Below are positions 52,595-61,223 of a DNA stretch of 64,000 bases, in pieces. This DNA is from Stigmatella aurantiaca DW4/3-1. Its GTDB lineage: Bacteria > Myxococcota > Myxococcia > Myxococcales > Myxococcaceae. The stretch lies in assembly GCF_000165485.1 (NCBI RefSeq), contig NC_014623.1:5288893-5352892 (forward strand), read 5' to 3'. Numbering within the stretch: the first letter of the stretch is position 1; each line of letters starts with the position of its first letter. The translations under genes were made by a program, and so were the position numbers. The notes beneath the pieces are model-generated. The model made no database searches. It was given only the letters and a program-made list of their open reading frames with translations, and had not been told where the DNA came from.

Positions 52595-53041
52595 CTACTC
52601 GCGCTGGGGCTCCTGGCCCTCGGTGGGAGCCGGCACCGGGGCGGCTCCCGCCGTCTCCGGCGCCGCGGCGGGCTGCTCAGGCTGAGCCATCGCCGCCCGG
52701 GCCGCACGCTTGCCCTCCTCGATGAGCTTCTTCACCTTCTGCCCACCCTTGCGGCCAATCTCCTCGTAGAAGTTCGGCCCTCGCGTCGCCTTCACGCGAT
52801 CGCCGCCCTTCTTGCCGATCTCCTCGTAGAACTTCGCGCCGCGCTCGGCCTTCACGGTCTCGCCGCCCTTGCGGCCAATCTCCTCGTAGAAGGAGCGGCC
52901 GCGCTCGGCCTTCACGGTGGCGCCTCCCTTGCGGCCGATCGTCTCGTAGAACTCGCGGCCGCGCTCATTGCGGACGGTCTCTCCACCTTTCCGTCCCGCC
53001 TCGGCCACCGTCATGCTGCCCTTGTTGTCCTTGTCCGACAT
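52595..53041 (-). CDS. KGG-repeat stress protein (GsiB-like)
   Basis: 148 residues, highly hydrophilic. Five repeats of exactly 20 residues (G-R/K-KGG-E-TVKAERG--FYEEI) occupy residues 16-110, KGG at 18-20, 38-40, 58-60, 78-80 and 98-100. Then a basic segment and a Pro/Ala/Glu tail. KGG proteins such as GsiB and ConE-type proteins accumulate under general stress and desiccation and are probably disordered protectants. Possible relevance to myxospores is inference. Confidence 0.85.
   Translation of the reverse strand: MSDKDNKGSMTVAEAGRKGGETVRNERGREFYETIGRKGGATVKAERGRSFYEEIGRKGGETVKAERGAKFYEEIGKKGGDRVKATRGPNFYEEIGRKGGQKVKKLIEEGKRAARAAMAQPEQPAAAPETAGAAPVPAPTEGQEPQRE
52712..52996 (-). repeat. 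Five 60-bp repeats encoding KGG motifs
   Basis: Each 60-bp unit encodes a 20-residue KGG repeat; the DNA units are similar but not identical. Confidence 0.85.
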
Positions 53042-53207
53042 TTCAGTCTCCTCTCGTTGCTGCCCGACGCCTCGCCAAATGCCCCTTGCCTCAAAGCTTG
53101 GGATGGAAGCGCCTCAATGCAAGCAAGCTCCGTACTCCGCCAGCCGTTCGCACCCGACAAACCACATCACAACCCCAATGATTACGAGAGGTTGCCAAGC
53201 TAGCTGG

Positions 53208-53244
53208 GCATCCTGGCCGGGCTAATGCCTGCCCGGCAGGATGC
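53208..53244. other. Long GC-rich hairpin in the KGG-gene upstream region
   Basis: GCATCCTGgCCGGGC (53208-53222) pairs with GCCCGGCAGGATGC (53231-53244), 14 pairs with one bulged G, 8-nt loop (TAATGCCT). On the plus strand it is followed by TTTC. It could end transcripts coming from either side or be a protein-binding dyad. Confidence 0.5.
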
Positions 53245-53285
53245 TTTCATGTCCAAAACACACCAGCCCACGTTGCCGATTCCCC

Positions 53286-53636
53286 ATGCGTGCACTCCCT
53301 TTGCCCGCGCCATGCACCGTGCCCAACGGGCCAAGAGCGAATGCCGCGGTCGAGCAAGCTAGGGGGTGGATTCGAGTACTAGCCCCTCTGGTGCTCTCCC
53401 TGGGTGGGCTGGCCATGCTTCGCCTCCTTGGTCCAGATGCGGTGGATCAGGAAGCGTTGCACGGCGGGCGGGGGCCGCTGGCCTGGCTGCCCCCTGGATG
53501 GACGTCCTGGGGTGGGGGGCCCTGGCCGATGACATTCTTGCCTGGGCACGTGTTTACCGCCGTGGGTGGAATGCTCTGCGGCACCCGGGCGGGCACAGCG
53601 TTCGCCCTGCTGGGCTGCTTCTTTCGCGTCAGTTGA
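53286..53636 (+). pseudogene. Truncated TVP38/DedA-like membrane protein fragment
   Basis: A 116-codon open frame. Its N-terminal helix 'VLAPLVLSLGGLAMLRLLG' and later 'PMTFLPGHVFTAVGGMLCGTRAGTAFALLG' resemble the start and the conserved FLPG...GG..FG...G...AL.G motif of TVP38/TMEM64-family proteins, which normally run to 220-240 residues. The middle (about residues 50-75) looks scrambled and the frame stops right after the motif, overlapping the 3' end of the amidase gene by 8 bases. I infer a decayed fragment; a real short membrane protein is the alternative. Confidence 0.4.
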
Positions 53637-55236
53637 TCTTCGCCAACTGGTTCCGGCCGTTGAGGAAATCCTCGACGCCCTGAGCGATCGATTTCGCCAC
53701 GGTGTCCTGGTACTCGGGAGAGGCCAGCCGCTTCTCCTCCTCGGCGTGGGACAGGAAGGCCGTCTCGACGAGGATCGCTGGCATCTTGGCCCCCAGCAGC
53801 ACGTAGAAGAGGGCCTCCTTGGTGCCCAGGTCCCGCGTGCCCTTGAAGTCCTTGGACAGCTGGCCCACGAGGCTCTTCTGGACCTGGGAGGCCAAGCGCG
53901 TGGACTCGCCCGTGTTCGCCTTGGTGGCCAGGTCCGCCAGGATGAACTGCAAGTCGCTGATGCCCTTCTCGGTGGAGGCGTTCTCCCGCGCGGCGAGGCG
54001 GATGGAGTAGCGATCCGAGGAGAGGTTCAGGGTGTAGGTCTCCACCCCGCGCAGCTTGCGGTTGGTGGCGGAGTTGCAGTGGATGGAAATGAAGAGGTCG
54101 CCCCGGGCCTCGTTGGCGAAGGCCGCGCGGTCCTCCAGCCGCACGTAGCGGTCCTCCTCACGCGTGAGGAGCACCTCCAGGCCGCGCTCCCGCAGCTCGG
54201 CGGCGAGCTTCAGGGAGATGGCGAGCGTGATGTCCTTCTCGCGCGTGTGCTCATGGCCGATGGCGCCGGTGTCATGGCCCCCGTGGCCCGGATCAATCAC
54301 GACGCGGCGCACCTTGAGGCCGAGCTGCTCGACGAGCGTCAGCTCCGTCTGGCGCGACATCTTCGCCGCGCTCTTGAGACGCGTTTCGGGCATGAGCTTG
54401 TCGAGCGAGGCCGTGGCGGGCGGGGCCGGTGTCTCGGCCACGGGCTTCGGCTTCGCCTCGCTGGGCTTCGGCGGTGCCGCGGCGACGGCGGGCGGGGGGG
54501 CCGGGGGGGCGGTGATGGGGGCGGGGGCGGAGGCTGGAGCCGACGGGGCGGCGGCCGTGGCCGGGGGCTCGGACAGCTTCACCGGGACGACGATGGGCTC
54601 CGGCGGGGGCTTGGCGGGCGGGGTGTCCCGGCTCACCTTCGAAATGGCATCCACCAGGGAGGGCGTGGCCGTGTCGTGGCGGGCGGCGGGGGCCTCGGCC
54701 ACCGTGGGCGCGGCCGGCTTGCGCGCGGGCGGCGTTTTGGCCGGGGGCAGCGAGGCGAGCAGCTCCTTGATCTCGCGGGTCCGGTCCCCTTGGGAGGAGA
54801 CGGCAAGGCTGGCGGACAGGACCCGGCGGGCGGACTCGGGCTGGTCCTGACGCTCCAGGTAGATGCGCGCCAGGAGAAACGCCGCGTCATCCGCGAGCCG
54901 GTGCCGGGGGTGGGCCTCCATCAGCTTCGTGTAGTCGGTGATGGCCGCCTGCTGATCCTCCGGGAGGAAGGAGATGCGGCTCAGCTCGTTCATCAGCTCG
55001 CCCGCGGTGAAGAGCGCGTCCGGGGCCCGTGTGCTCTTGGGGTGCTCGCTGGCCACGGCCTCGAACCGGTGGGCCACGCTGAGCCAGTGGTGGCGCAGCT
55101 TGCGCCGGGCGGCGTCGCCCTTCAGGGCGTAGTAGGCCGTCCGCGCCTCTTGGTAGGCGGTCTCGGCCGCGTCTTGCTTCGCCGCGGCGGCAACGCTCGA
55201 CAGCAGCAGGAGGCAGAGAACGAGCCGGGTGCGCAT
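53629..55236 (-). CDS. N-acetylmuramoyl-L-alanine amidase (AmiC-like)
   Basis: Cleaves the amide between MurNAc and the stem peptide in the periplasm. 535 residues from the ATG at 55236. Signal peptide (MRTRLVLCLLLLSSVAAAA). The N-terminal about 150 residues are TPR-like (EARTAYYALKGD..., 'AAFLLARIYLERQDQPESARR'), then an Ala/Pro-rich linker (about 170-300), then Amidase_3 (about 315-530). Zinc and catalytic residues are visible: VVIDPGHGGHDTGAIG (His, with Glu in HTREKDITL), FISIHCNS, and PAILVETAFLSH (Glu). A TPR domain replaces the usual AMIN targeting domain. Confidence 0.92.
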   Translation of the reverse strand: MRTRLVLCLLLLSSVAAAAKQDAAETAYQEARTAYYALKGDAARRKLRHHWLSVAHRFEAVASEHPKSTRAPDALFTAGELMNELSRISFLPEDQQAAITDYTKLMEAHPRHRLADDAAFLLARIYLERQDQPESARRVLSASLAVSSQGDRTREIKELLASLPPAKTPPARKPAAPTVAEAPAARHDTATPSLVDAISKVSRDTPPAKPPPEPIVVPVKLSEPPATAAAPSAPASAPAPITAPPAPPPAVAAAPPKPSEAKPKPVAETPAPPATASLDKLMPETRLKSAAKMSRQTELTLVEQLGLKVRRVVIDPGHGGHDTGAIGHEHTREKDITLAISLKLAAELRERGLEVLLTREEDRYVRLEDRAAFANEARGDLFISIHCNSATNRKLRGVETYTLNLSSDRYSIRLAARENASTEKGISDLQFILADLATKANTGESTRLASQVQKSLVGQLSKDFKGTRDLGTKEALFYVLLGAKMPAILVETAFLSHAEEEKRLASPEYQDTVAKSIAQGVEDFLNGRNQLAKIN

Positions 55237-55330
55237 GGGGCCTCCAAGAAACACAGGGAGCTACCGCTACAGACGTGTGTCATGGGCCCACCCCACCCGC
55301 AACTTTTCGGTCCTCCGGCCCTGCCGTGGA

Positions 55331-56095
55331 TCAGCGGATCCACCCCAGCGTCCGGGCCAGATCCTCGTCAATCACGCGGACCCAGCGGGGCTGCCGGGGC
55401 ACCACGGCGGCCAGCACCTTGTCGCCCTTGCGGACCGGCGCCCGGCCAGGACGGGCCCGCGCCCGGACGGCATGTTTCACGTCCTGCCGCCAATACGTGG
55501 CGGGGAAGACCACCTCTTTCCGCGTCTCGGGCAGAGGGCCCTCCGGGGTGAGCCACACCAGCGCGCCCAGGCGCAGGGGCTCCACCTCCGCGCGCAGGGT
55601 GCGGCGCAGCTCCCAGAGGAACAGGGCCAGGGCGCCCAGCGCGCCCACCCCCAGGGCCCACGGCAACAGGTGAACCGCCCCGGCGCGGCCCCGGGTGAAG
55701 CGGGCCTCGCGGGGACGATCGGGCTGCGAGGGGTCCACGAGCAGCAGCACCTCCGCCCCGTGGCCAAGCCCCTCGGCGTACTCGGCGGAGGTGCGCACCC
55801 CACTGGCGGAGTACTGCATGCCCTTGTGGCTGTAGAGCACCTCCAGGGTGGCCTCCGCGTCCGCCCGCTCCTCGGCGGGGGGAAGCCTCACGCCCGCGAT
55901 CAGGCCCCGCACCTCCTGGGCTTGGGAGAGAAAGGCGCTCTCCCGAAGGAAAAAGCGCCCCACCCCGGACGCCGCCGCGCCCAGCACCGCCATGAACCCC
56001 AGCCCCAGGGCAAGCGTCCTCAGCAACCGCCCGATGGCCCCCGGAACCTGGGTGAACCGGACCGGGCGAGGTGCGTGGGGAATGACGAACTGCAC
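55331..56095 (-). CDS. DUF3592-like membrane protein
   Basis: 254 residues from the GTG at 56095 (GGAG upstream). One N-terminal helix (LLRTLALGLGFMAVLGAAAS), an extracytoplasmic stretch with 'GLIAGVRLPPAEE...LEVLYSHKGMQYSASGVRT' and 'GAEVLLLVDPSQPDRPREARF', a second helix (LPWALGVGALGALALFLW), and a cytoplasmic C-terminal part. The pattern V.Y...G......V....G..V.V..DP..P matches DUF3592-type proteins. It is divergent from the kinase gene. A TCAGA-TTTG-TCTGA dyad lies at 56204-56217 in that interval. Confidence 0.65.
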   Translation of the reverse strand: MQFVIPHAPRPVRFTQVPGAIGRLLRTLALGLGFMAVLGAAASGVGRFFLRESAFLSQAQEVRGLIAGVRLPPAEERADAEATLEVLYSHKGMQYSASGVRTSAEYAEGLGHGAEVLLLVDPSQPDRPREARFTRGRAGAVHLLPWALGVGALGALALFLWELRRTLRAEVEPLRLGALVWLTPEGPLPETRKEVVFPATYWRQDVKHAVRARARPGRAPVRKGDKVLAAVVPRQPRWVRVIDEDLARTLGWIR

Positions 56096-56254
56096 GGCGG
56101 AGGACTCCTGACGCCTCTCCTGGGGCGTCCAGGGGCAGCGCAATTGCCCTCCAGTCTAACCGGAGTTTCCACCCTTCAATACTTGCCTTGGCCCGGGCCG
56201 TCCTCAGATTTGTCTGAACGCACGAGACCCTCCGTGCTCGCGGCGGAGGTGGAG

Positions 56255-59200
56255 ATGCCAGGTGGCTCGGACGATGACTCGGACTTCGACGACGCGTTGA
56301 TTCGCGAGGTGGCCCGTGCGCCGCCGCCGTTGCCCCTGCCCGGCGTGGGGGAACACCTGGGGGGGAAGACGGGCCAGCGGTTCGAGATCCTCGCCCCCCT
56401 GGGGGTTGGATCCATGGGGCGGGTCTTCCGGGCGTGGGATCTGGAACTCCAGCGGGTGGTGGCCCTCAAGTTCATCCCGCCGCACGAGGCCTTGGGCGAG
56501 GCGCCCCTGCGCACCCTGCTGCGAGAGGCGCGGGCCATCGCCCAGCTCGACCACGAGAACATCGTCCGGGTCTTCGACATGTCCGAGTGGAGTGGCCAGG
56601 TCTGGGAGCCACGGGTCCCGTTCTTGATCATGGAGTGCTTGCAGGGAGAATCGCTGTCCTCGCTGCTGGAGCGAGAACGGCTTCCCTTGGGGCGCGCCCT
56701 GGAGATCATGGTGGGCATCGCCGCGGGGTTGGCGCATGCCCACGAGCACCAGGTCATCCACCGGGATCTCAAGCCCAGCAACGTCTTCATCAACCAGCGA
56801 GGGACCGCGAAGCTGCTCGACTTCGGCCTGGCCCACCTGTTGTCCTCGGGCCCCTCCGCATTGCCCCACCTGCCTTCGGCCGGCACCCCGGTCTACATGG
56901 CCCCGGAGCAATGGCAGGGAGAGGCACAGGACGAGCGCACCGACATCTGGGCCGCGGGGGCCGTCTTCTACGAGATGCTCACCGGGGAGCCCCCCTACCC
57001 TCACAGCACCTCCCTGGAGGATCTGCGCGCGCAGGTGGCCTCTGCGGAGCCCGTTCCTTCCGTTCGAGGACGGAACCCGGAGCTCCCACAGGAGGTGGAG
57101 CAACTGCTGGCCACGGCGCTGGCGAAGGAGCCCGCGAGACGTTTTCCCACGGCACAGGAGTTTGGCGAGGAACTCCAGGAGTTGGCGCATCGGTTCGGCC
57201 ACCGGCCAGCGGTCCATCGGCCCAGCGCCCCTGAGCGCCGCCAGGTGACCCTGGTGTCCTGCGCCCTGTGCGGGCTGGCCTCCGGTCCGAAGCGGCTGGA
57301 CGAGGATGATCTCGGTGAGTTGGAGGAGGCCTTTCTCCAGTGCTGTGAGGAGATCCTCCAGCGCCACGGTGGCACCCTCGCCATGTCCCTCGGCGATGAG
57401 GTGCTGGCGTGCTTCGGCTACCCCGTGGCCCGCGAGGAGGACACGGAGCGGGCGGTGCGCGCGGGGCTGGAACTGGTCCAGGAAGTCCCGCGAGTGCTTC
57501 ATCGGCAGATGGCGGCGCTGCCCCTGGGCACGCTGGCCGTGAAGGCCGGGCTTCACACTGGCAAGGTGGCCCTGCGGGCCCACCCCCGGGAGAGCCCGGG
57601 CGCCCTGCTCGTCATCCATGGTGAGGCGCTCAAGGCCGCCCCCTGGGTGGCGAGCCAGGCCGAGCCCGGCGTGCTGCTCGTCAGTCAGAGCACCTGGGCG
57701 CTGGTGCGCGGGGCCTTCGAGGCCCGGCCCGTGGGCTCCCGCATGTTCGAGAGCCCGTCGGGTGTCCGGCCGTTGGGGCTCTACCGTGTGCTCCAGGAGC
57801 GGCCCTCGGAGTTCCGTTTTGACCGGGTGCTCGCCGCCGGAGGCCTGACCCCTCTGGTGGGGCGAGAGCCGGAGCTGCGGCGGTTGCTGACATACTGGGA
57901 GGGGGCTCAGCGAGGGCATGGGGCGCTCGTCCTCGTCAGCGGGGAGGCGGGCATCGGCAAGTCCCGCCTCATCCAGGAACTCCACGCGCACATGACGCTG
58001 GAGGAAGCCGCCCACTTCCAGTGCCAGTGCTGGCCACAATTCAGCGCCAGCGCGTTTCACCCGCTCATCGAGATGCTGCGCCGGCGGCTGCCCGAGTTCC
58101 CCTTGCCCGGCCTGACCGCGGAGCACGAGTACCTCCTGTCGGCCCTCCTCGAGGTGTCCGCCGCCGGGGCGCCGCCTCGGCCTCCGCCATCCCTGGACCG
58201 GTGGAAGGAGAGAACGCTCCAGGCCCTGCTGTCCCTGTTGCTGCGCACGGCGCGCGAGCGCCCGGTGCTCGCCATCATCGAAGATGTCCACTGGGCCGAT
58301 CCGTCCACCTTGGAGTTCCTCGGCCTCGTCCTTGAGAACATGGAACGGGAGCGGCTGCTCGTCGTGCTCAGCGAGCGGCCCGATTTCCGGCCGGCCTGGC
58401 CGCCTCGCCCCTGGCTGCACCGGATGGAGGTGGAACGGCTGCCCGCGAAGCTCACCGCCCGGATGGTGCGAGAGGCCGCGCGGGGGCGAGCGCTGCCCGA
58501 GGAGACGGTCCAACAGCTGGCGCTGAAGACAGACGGAATTCCCCTCTTCGTCGAAGAGATGACGCACATGGTGCTGGAGCGGGCTCCCGATGGCGAGGCG
58601 CCTGTTTCTGGGGAGGGGGCCGCCATTCCTGGCACGCTCCACGAGCTGTTGCTGGCGCGGTTGGATTTGCTGCCTTCGCGGCAGAGGACCCTGGCGCAGG
58701 TGTGCGCGGTGGTGGGGCGTGGCATTCCCCTGGCATTGCCCGCGGCCGTGCTGCGACGGGACGAGGCGGGCGTGCGGCGAGACTTGGAGGGGCTCGTGGC
58801 GGCTGGGCTTCTCCAACCCCAGGCGGTGGGCTGGGAGGCCGGGTATCAATTTCGACACATGCTCTTGCAGGATGCGGCCCTGCACGCTCTGCCGCGCAGC
58901 ACCCGCCGGGAGTACCACCGGCGCATCGCGGAGGTCCTGGAGGAACGATTCCCAGACATGGTGGCGTTCCAGCCCGAGGTGCTCGCCCACCACCACACGG
59001 AGGCCGGAGAGTATGCGCTGGCCATTCGTTCCTGGTACCGGGCGGGGCAGCGCGCCAGCCTGCGCTCCGCCCATCCGGAGGCGGTCAGCCACTTCCAGCG
59101 GGCGTTGAAGCTGCTGAAATCCCTTCCAGACGCGGACCAGAGGGCCTCGGAGGAGCTGGAGTTGCTCATCGCCCTGGGCACGCCGCTGGCCCAGATCCAG

Positions 59201-60211
59201 GGGTACCGCTCGCCCAGCGTGGAGCGCATCTACGCGCGGGCGCGGGAGCTCTTCCAACAAGTGGGAGAGGATCTGCCCCGGCTCGAACTCTCCTATTGGG
59301 GGCCTTTCGCGTACTACTTCTCCCGGGCGGAGTATCCCCTGGCGCACGAACTGGCCGAGCGGCTGGTGGACCTGGGCCGGCGGCAGCACCACCAGGAGTT
59401 GCTCGCCCTGGGCCATCGGATGATGGCCTCCATCCTCTTCATCTGGGGGCAGATCCCCGCGGCGCAGGAACACATCCTCCAGGCCCTGGAGAACTCCCGC
59501 TTCGAGCTTGCCCAGCACCAGCAATTGGCCGAGAAGCATTGGGTCAACCCACGCGTCATGGCCCTGGCCTTCGGCGCCATGGTGCTCTCCGTGATGGGCC
59601 GGGACGCGGAAGCCCAGCGCTTCAGCCACGAGGCGCTCCAGCTCTCCCGGAGCATTGGCCACCCGCACACCACCGCCAGCGCGCTGACCTACATCACCGT
59701 GGCCTGCCACCTGCGCCGGGACGTGGAGGGTGCCCTCCGGTGGGCGGACGAGGCCATCGCGATCGCGAGCGAGCACGGCTTCCCCGCGTGGCAGCTCTGG
59801 TGCACCTTGGTGCGCATCTGGGCCTTGTCCGAGCGGGGCGAAGCCCGCGAGGGGCTGACGCTCATGCGCGAGGGCATCTCGCGCTGGTCGCGTCTGGGCA
59901 TCCGCGCGGGCCTGTACCAGCACAACCTCGGCCTGCTGGCGGAGATGCACCTGAAGCTGGGGCAGCCCCGGGAGGCCCTGGAGCTGCTGCCCTCGGCGCT
60001 GCACCGGCCGGAAACGGCCGAGCACTTCTATGAGGCCGAGCTGATCCGGCTCCGGGGCGAGGCCTTGCGCGCCCTGGGGCGGGAGGAGGAGGCCCTGGCC
60101 TGCTTCCGGCAAGCCCTCCAGATCGCTCGCTCGCAGGAGGCCCACGCCTTCGAGCAGCGCGCCCTGGAGGCCCTGGGCGCGCACTCCGAAGAGGCCTCCC
60201 CTGCTTCCTAG
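56255..60211 (+). CDS. Ser/Thr kinase - cyclase-like - STAND ATPase - TPR regulator
   Basis: 1318 residues from the ATG at 56255 (GGAGG 6 bases before); the open frame extends upstream but that part has no protein character. Domains in order: protein kinase (44-312) with GVGSMGRVF, K72, HRDLKPSN (D171), DFG (D189) and GTPVYMAPE, all intact; a class III cyclase-homology domain (about 327-490) where the first metal Asp is lost (VTLVSCALCG) although GDEVLACFGYP is kept; an AAA/STAND ATPase (about 528-880) with Walker A GEAGIGKS (563-570) and Walker B LAIIEDVHWAD; and C-terminal TPR helices (about 1030-1310). It is a large signalling hub, common in myxobacteria. Confidence 0.92.
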   Translation: MPGGSDDDSDFDDALIREVARAPPPLPLPGVGEHLGGKTGQRFEILAPLGVGSMGRVFRAWDLELQRVVALKFIPPHEALGEAPLRTLLREARAIAQLDHENIVRVFDMSEWSGQVWEPRVPFLIMECLQGESLSSLLERERLPLGRALEIMVGIAAGLAHAHEHQVIHRDLKPSNVFINQRGTAKLLDFGLAHLLSSGPSALPHLPSAGTPVYMAPEQWQGEAQDERTDIWAAGAVFYEMLTGEPPYPHSTSLEDLRAQVASAEPVPSVRGRNPELPQEVEQLLATALAKEPARRFPTAQEFGEELQELAHRFGHRPAVHRPSAPERRQVTLVSCALCGLASGPKRLDEDDLGELEEAFLQCCEEILQRHGGTLAMSLGDEVLACFGYPVAREEDTERAVRAGLELVQEVPRVLHRQMAALPLGTLAVKAGLHTGKVALRAHPRESPGALLVIHGEALKAAPWVASQAEPGVLLVSQSTWALVRGAFEARPVGSRMFESPSGVRPLGLYRVLQERPSEFRFDRVLAAGGLTPLVGREPELRRLLTYWEGAQRGHGALVLVSGEAGIGKSRLIQELHAHMTLEEAAHFQCQCWPQFSASAFHPLIEMLRRRLPEFPLPGLTAEHEYLLSALLEVSAAGAPPRPPPSLDRWKERTLQALLSLLLRTARERPVLAIIEDVHWADPSTLEFLGLVLENMERERLLVVLSERPDFRPAWPPRPWLHRMEVERLPAKLTARMVREAARGRALPEETVQQLALKTDGIPLFVEEMTHMVLERAPDGEAPVSGEGAAIPGTLHELLLARLDLLPSRQRTLAQVCAVVGRGIPLALPAAVLRRDEAGVRRDLEGLVAAGLLQPQAVGWEAGYQFRHMLLQDAALHALPRSTRREYHRRIAEVLEERFPDMVAFQPEVLAHHHTEAGEYALAIRSWYRAGQRASLRSAHPEAVSHFQRALKLLKSLPDADQRASEELELLIALGTPLAQIQGYRSPSVERIYARARELFQQVGEDLPRLELSYWGPFAYYFSRAEYPLAHELAERLVDLGRRQHHQELLALGHRMMASILFIWGQIPAAQEHILQALENSRFELAQHQQLAEKHWVNPRVMALAFGAMVLSVMGRDAEAQRFSHEALQLSRSIGHPHTTASALTYITVACHLRRDVEGALRWADEAIAIASEHGFPAWQLWCTLVRIWALSERGEAREGLTLMREGISRWSRLGIRAGLYQHNLGLLAEMHLKLGQPREALELLPSALHRPETAEHFYEAELIRLRGEALRALGREEEALACFRQALQIARSQEAHAFEQRALEALGAHSEEASPAS

Positions 60212-60217
60212 CCCCCG

Positions 60218-61120
60218 TCAGAAGGGCCGCTGCAAGCGGTGGTGCGTGGCGCGCAGGGCGTGGATGCCCCCAGCGCGTTCCTCCAGCAGCGGGGTCTCGT
60301 ACCGCCAGGACCTCAGGTGGCCATCGACACGCCAGACCACGCGGTTCAGGGCGCTGCCTTGGGAGATGACCTCGGCGATCTGGAGAGACTCCCAGTCCAG
60401 ACGCTTCTCCACCTTCTGGCGCTCCTCCAGGGTGCGTGCCGACAGGAGGGCCAGGACGTTGTGCCAGACCCGGTCCCGGTAGGCCCGGAGCCCCGTGAAG
60501 GAGACGAGCTCATCCAGCTTGCCGAACAGATCGCTGAAGATCCGGATCCCTCCCCCGAACTCCCTGACCAGGACTGCTTGGATCTTTGGAAGGCAGCGCA
60601 TGAGGACGTTGTTGATCTGATCGTGGTCGAACCTCCTGCGGGCCAACCGCTCGGGGTCCAGGTACTCTCCCCCCTCGCGCAGGAGCGCGTGAACGCCGAA
60701 GGCCAGGTCGTAGTTGATGTGCGCGTTGATGCCGAGCATCAGGTTCTCGATGACGCTCGAATGCTCCTCGCCCGCCAGGGCGTGGGCTCGCTTCCAGGCC
60801 TCGCAGGCAGGGGCCGCCAGGGAAGAAAAGTAGAGCCCGCTGAACCGGGCCACGACTTCATCCACCCACTTCCCATCGAAGAAGATGGGAAGCGTGTAGT
60901 CGCCCTCGCCGTGGATGGCCGCGCGCACCTCCGTGGTCATGAGGTAGTAGGCGCGCAGGAAGATCGCCCGGCTGTCCTTGCAGAGGTAGAAGTGCTCGAG
61001 CTGCTGGCGCATGCACGCCAAGGTCTCGCTGGTGGTGCGGGGGCACCGCTGCTGAATGCGTTCTTCGGGGGTCTCCAGGGCGGTGTCCCGTGCGCTGGCG
61101 GCGATAAAGATGTCTGCCAT
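60218..61120 (-). CDS. DUF5995 family protein
   Basis: 300 residues from the ATG at 61120 (GGAGG upstream; the longer start at 61192 is less likely). DUF5995 marks: 'RFSGLYFSSLAAPACEAWKRAHALAG', 'VIENLMLGINAHINYDLAFGVHALL', 'DHDQINNVLMRCLP', and the ending 'WRYETPLL'. Helical and probably soluble. The family's function is unknown. Convergent with the kinase-STAND gene (6 bases), without a shared-stop repeat. Confidence 0.75.
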   Translation of the reverse strand: MADIFIAASARDTALETPEERIQQRCPRTTSETLACMRQQLEHFYLCKDSRAIFLRAYYLMTTEVRAAIHGEGDYTLPIFFDGKWVDEVVARFSGLYFSSLAAPACEAWKRAHALAGEEHSSVIENLMLGINAHINYDLAFGVHALLREGGEYLDPERLARRRFDHDQINNVLMRCLPKIQAVLVREFGGGIRIFSDLFGKLDELVSFTGLRAYRDRVWHNVLALLSARTLEERQKVEKRLDWESLQIAEVISQGSALNRVVWRVDGHLRSWRYETPLLEERAGGIHALRATHHRLQRPF

Positions 61121-61223
61121 GAGGTTCTCCCTCCTTTCCAAGAACGATGGAGAAGGAAGGTGGCACCTGTGATGCAAGGCCACGCCCAGCACGAGGCGAG
61201 GCCTCGGGCGCTTGCCCCCCGCT

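Noticed and set aside
55229-56254. The in-frame extension of more than 300 codons upstream of the kinase-STAND gene.
   Set aside because: It lies antisense to the amidase and DUF3592-like genes, has no domain, and the ATG at 56255 has a good ribosome site.
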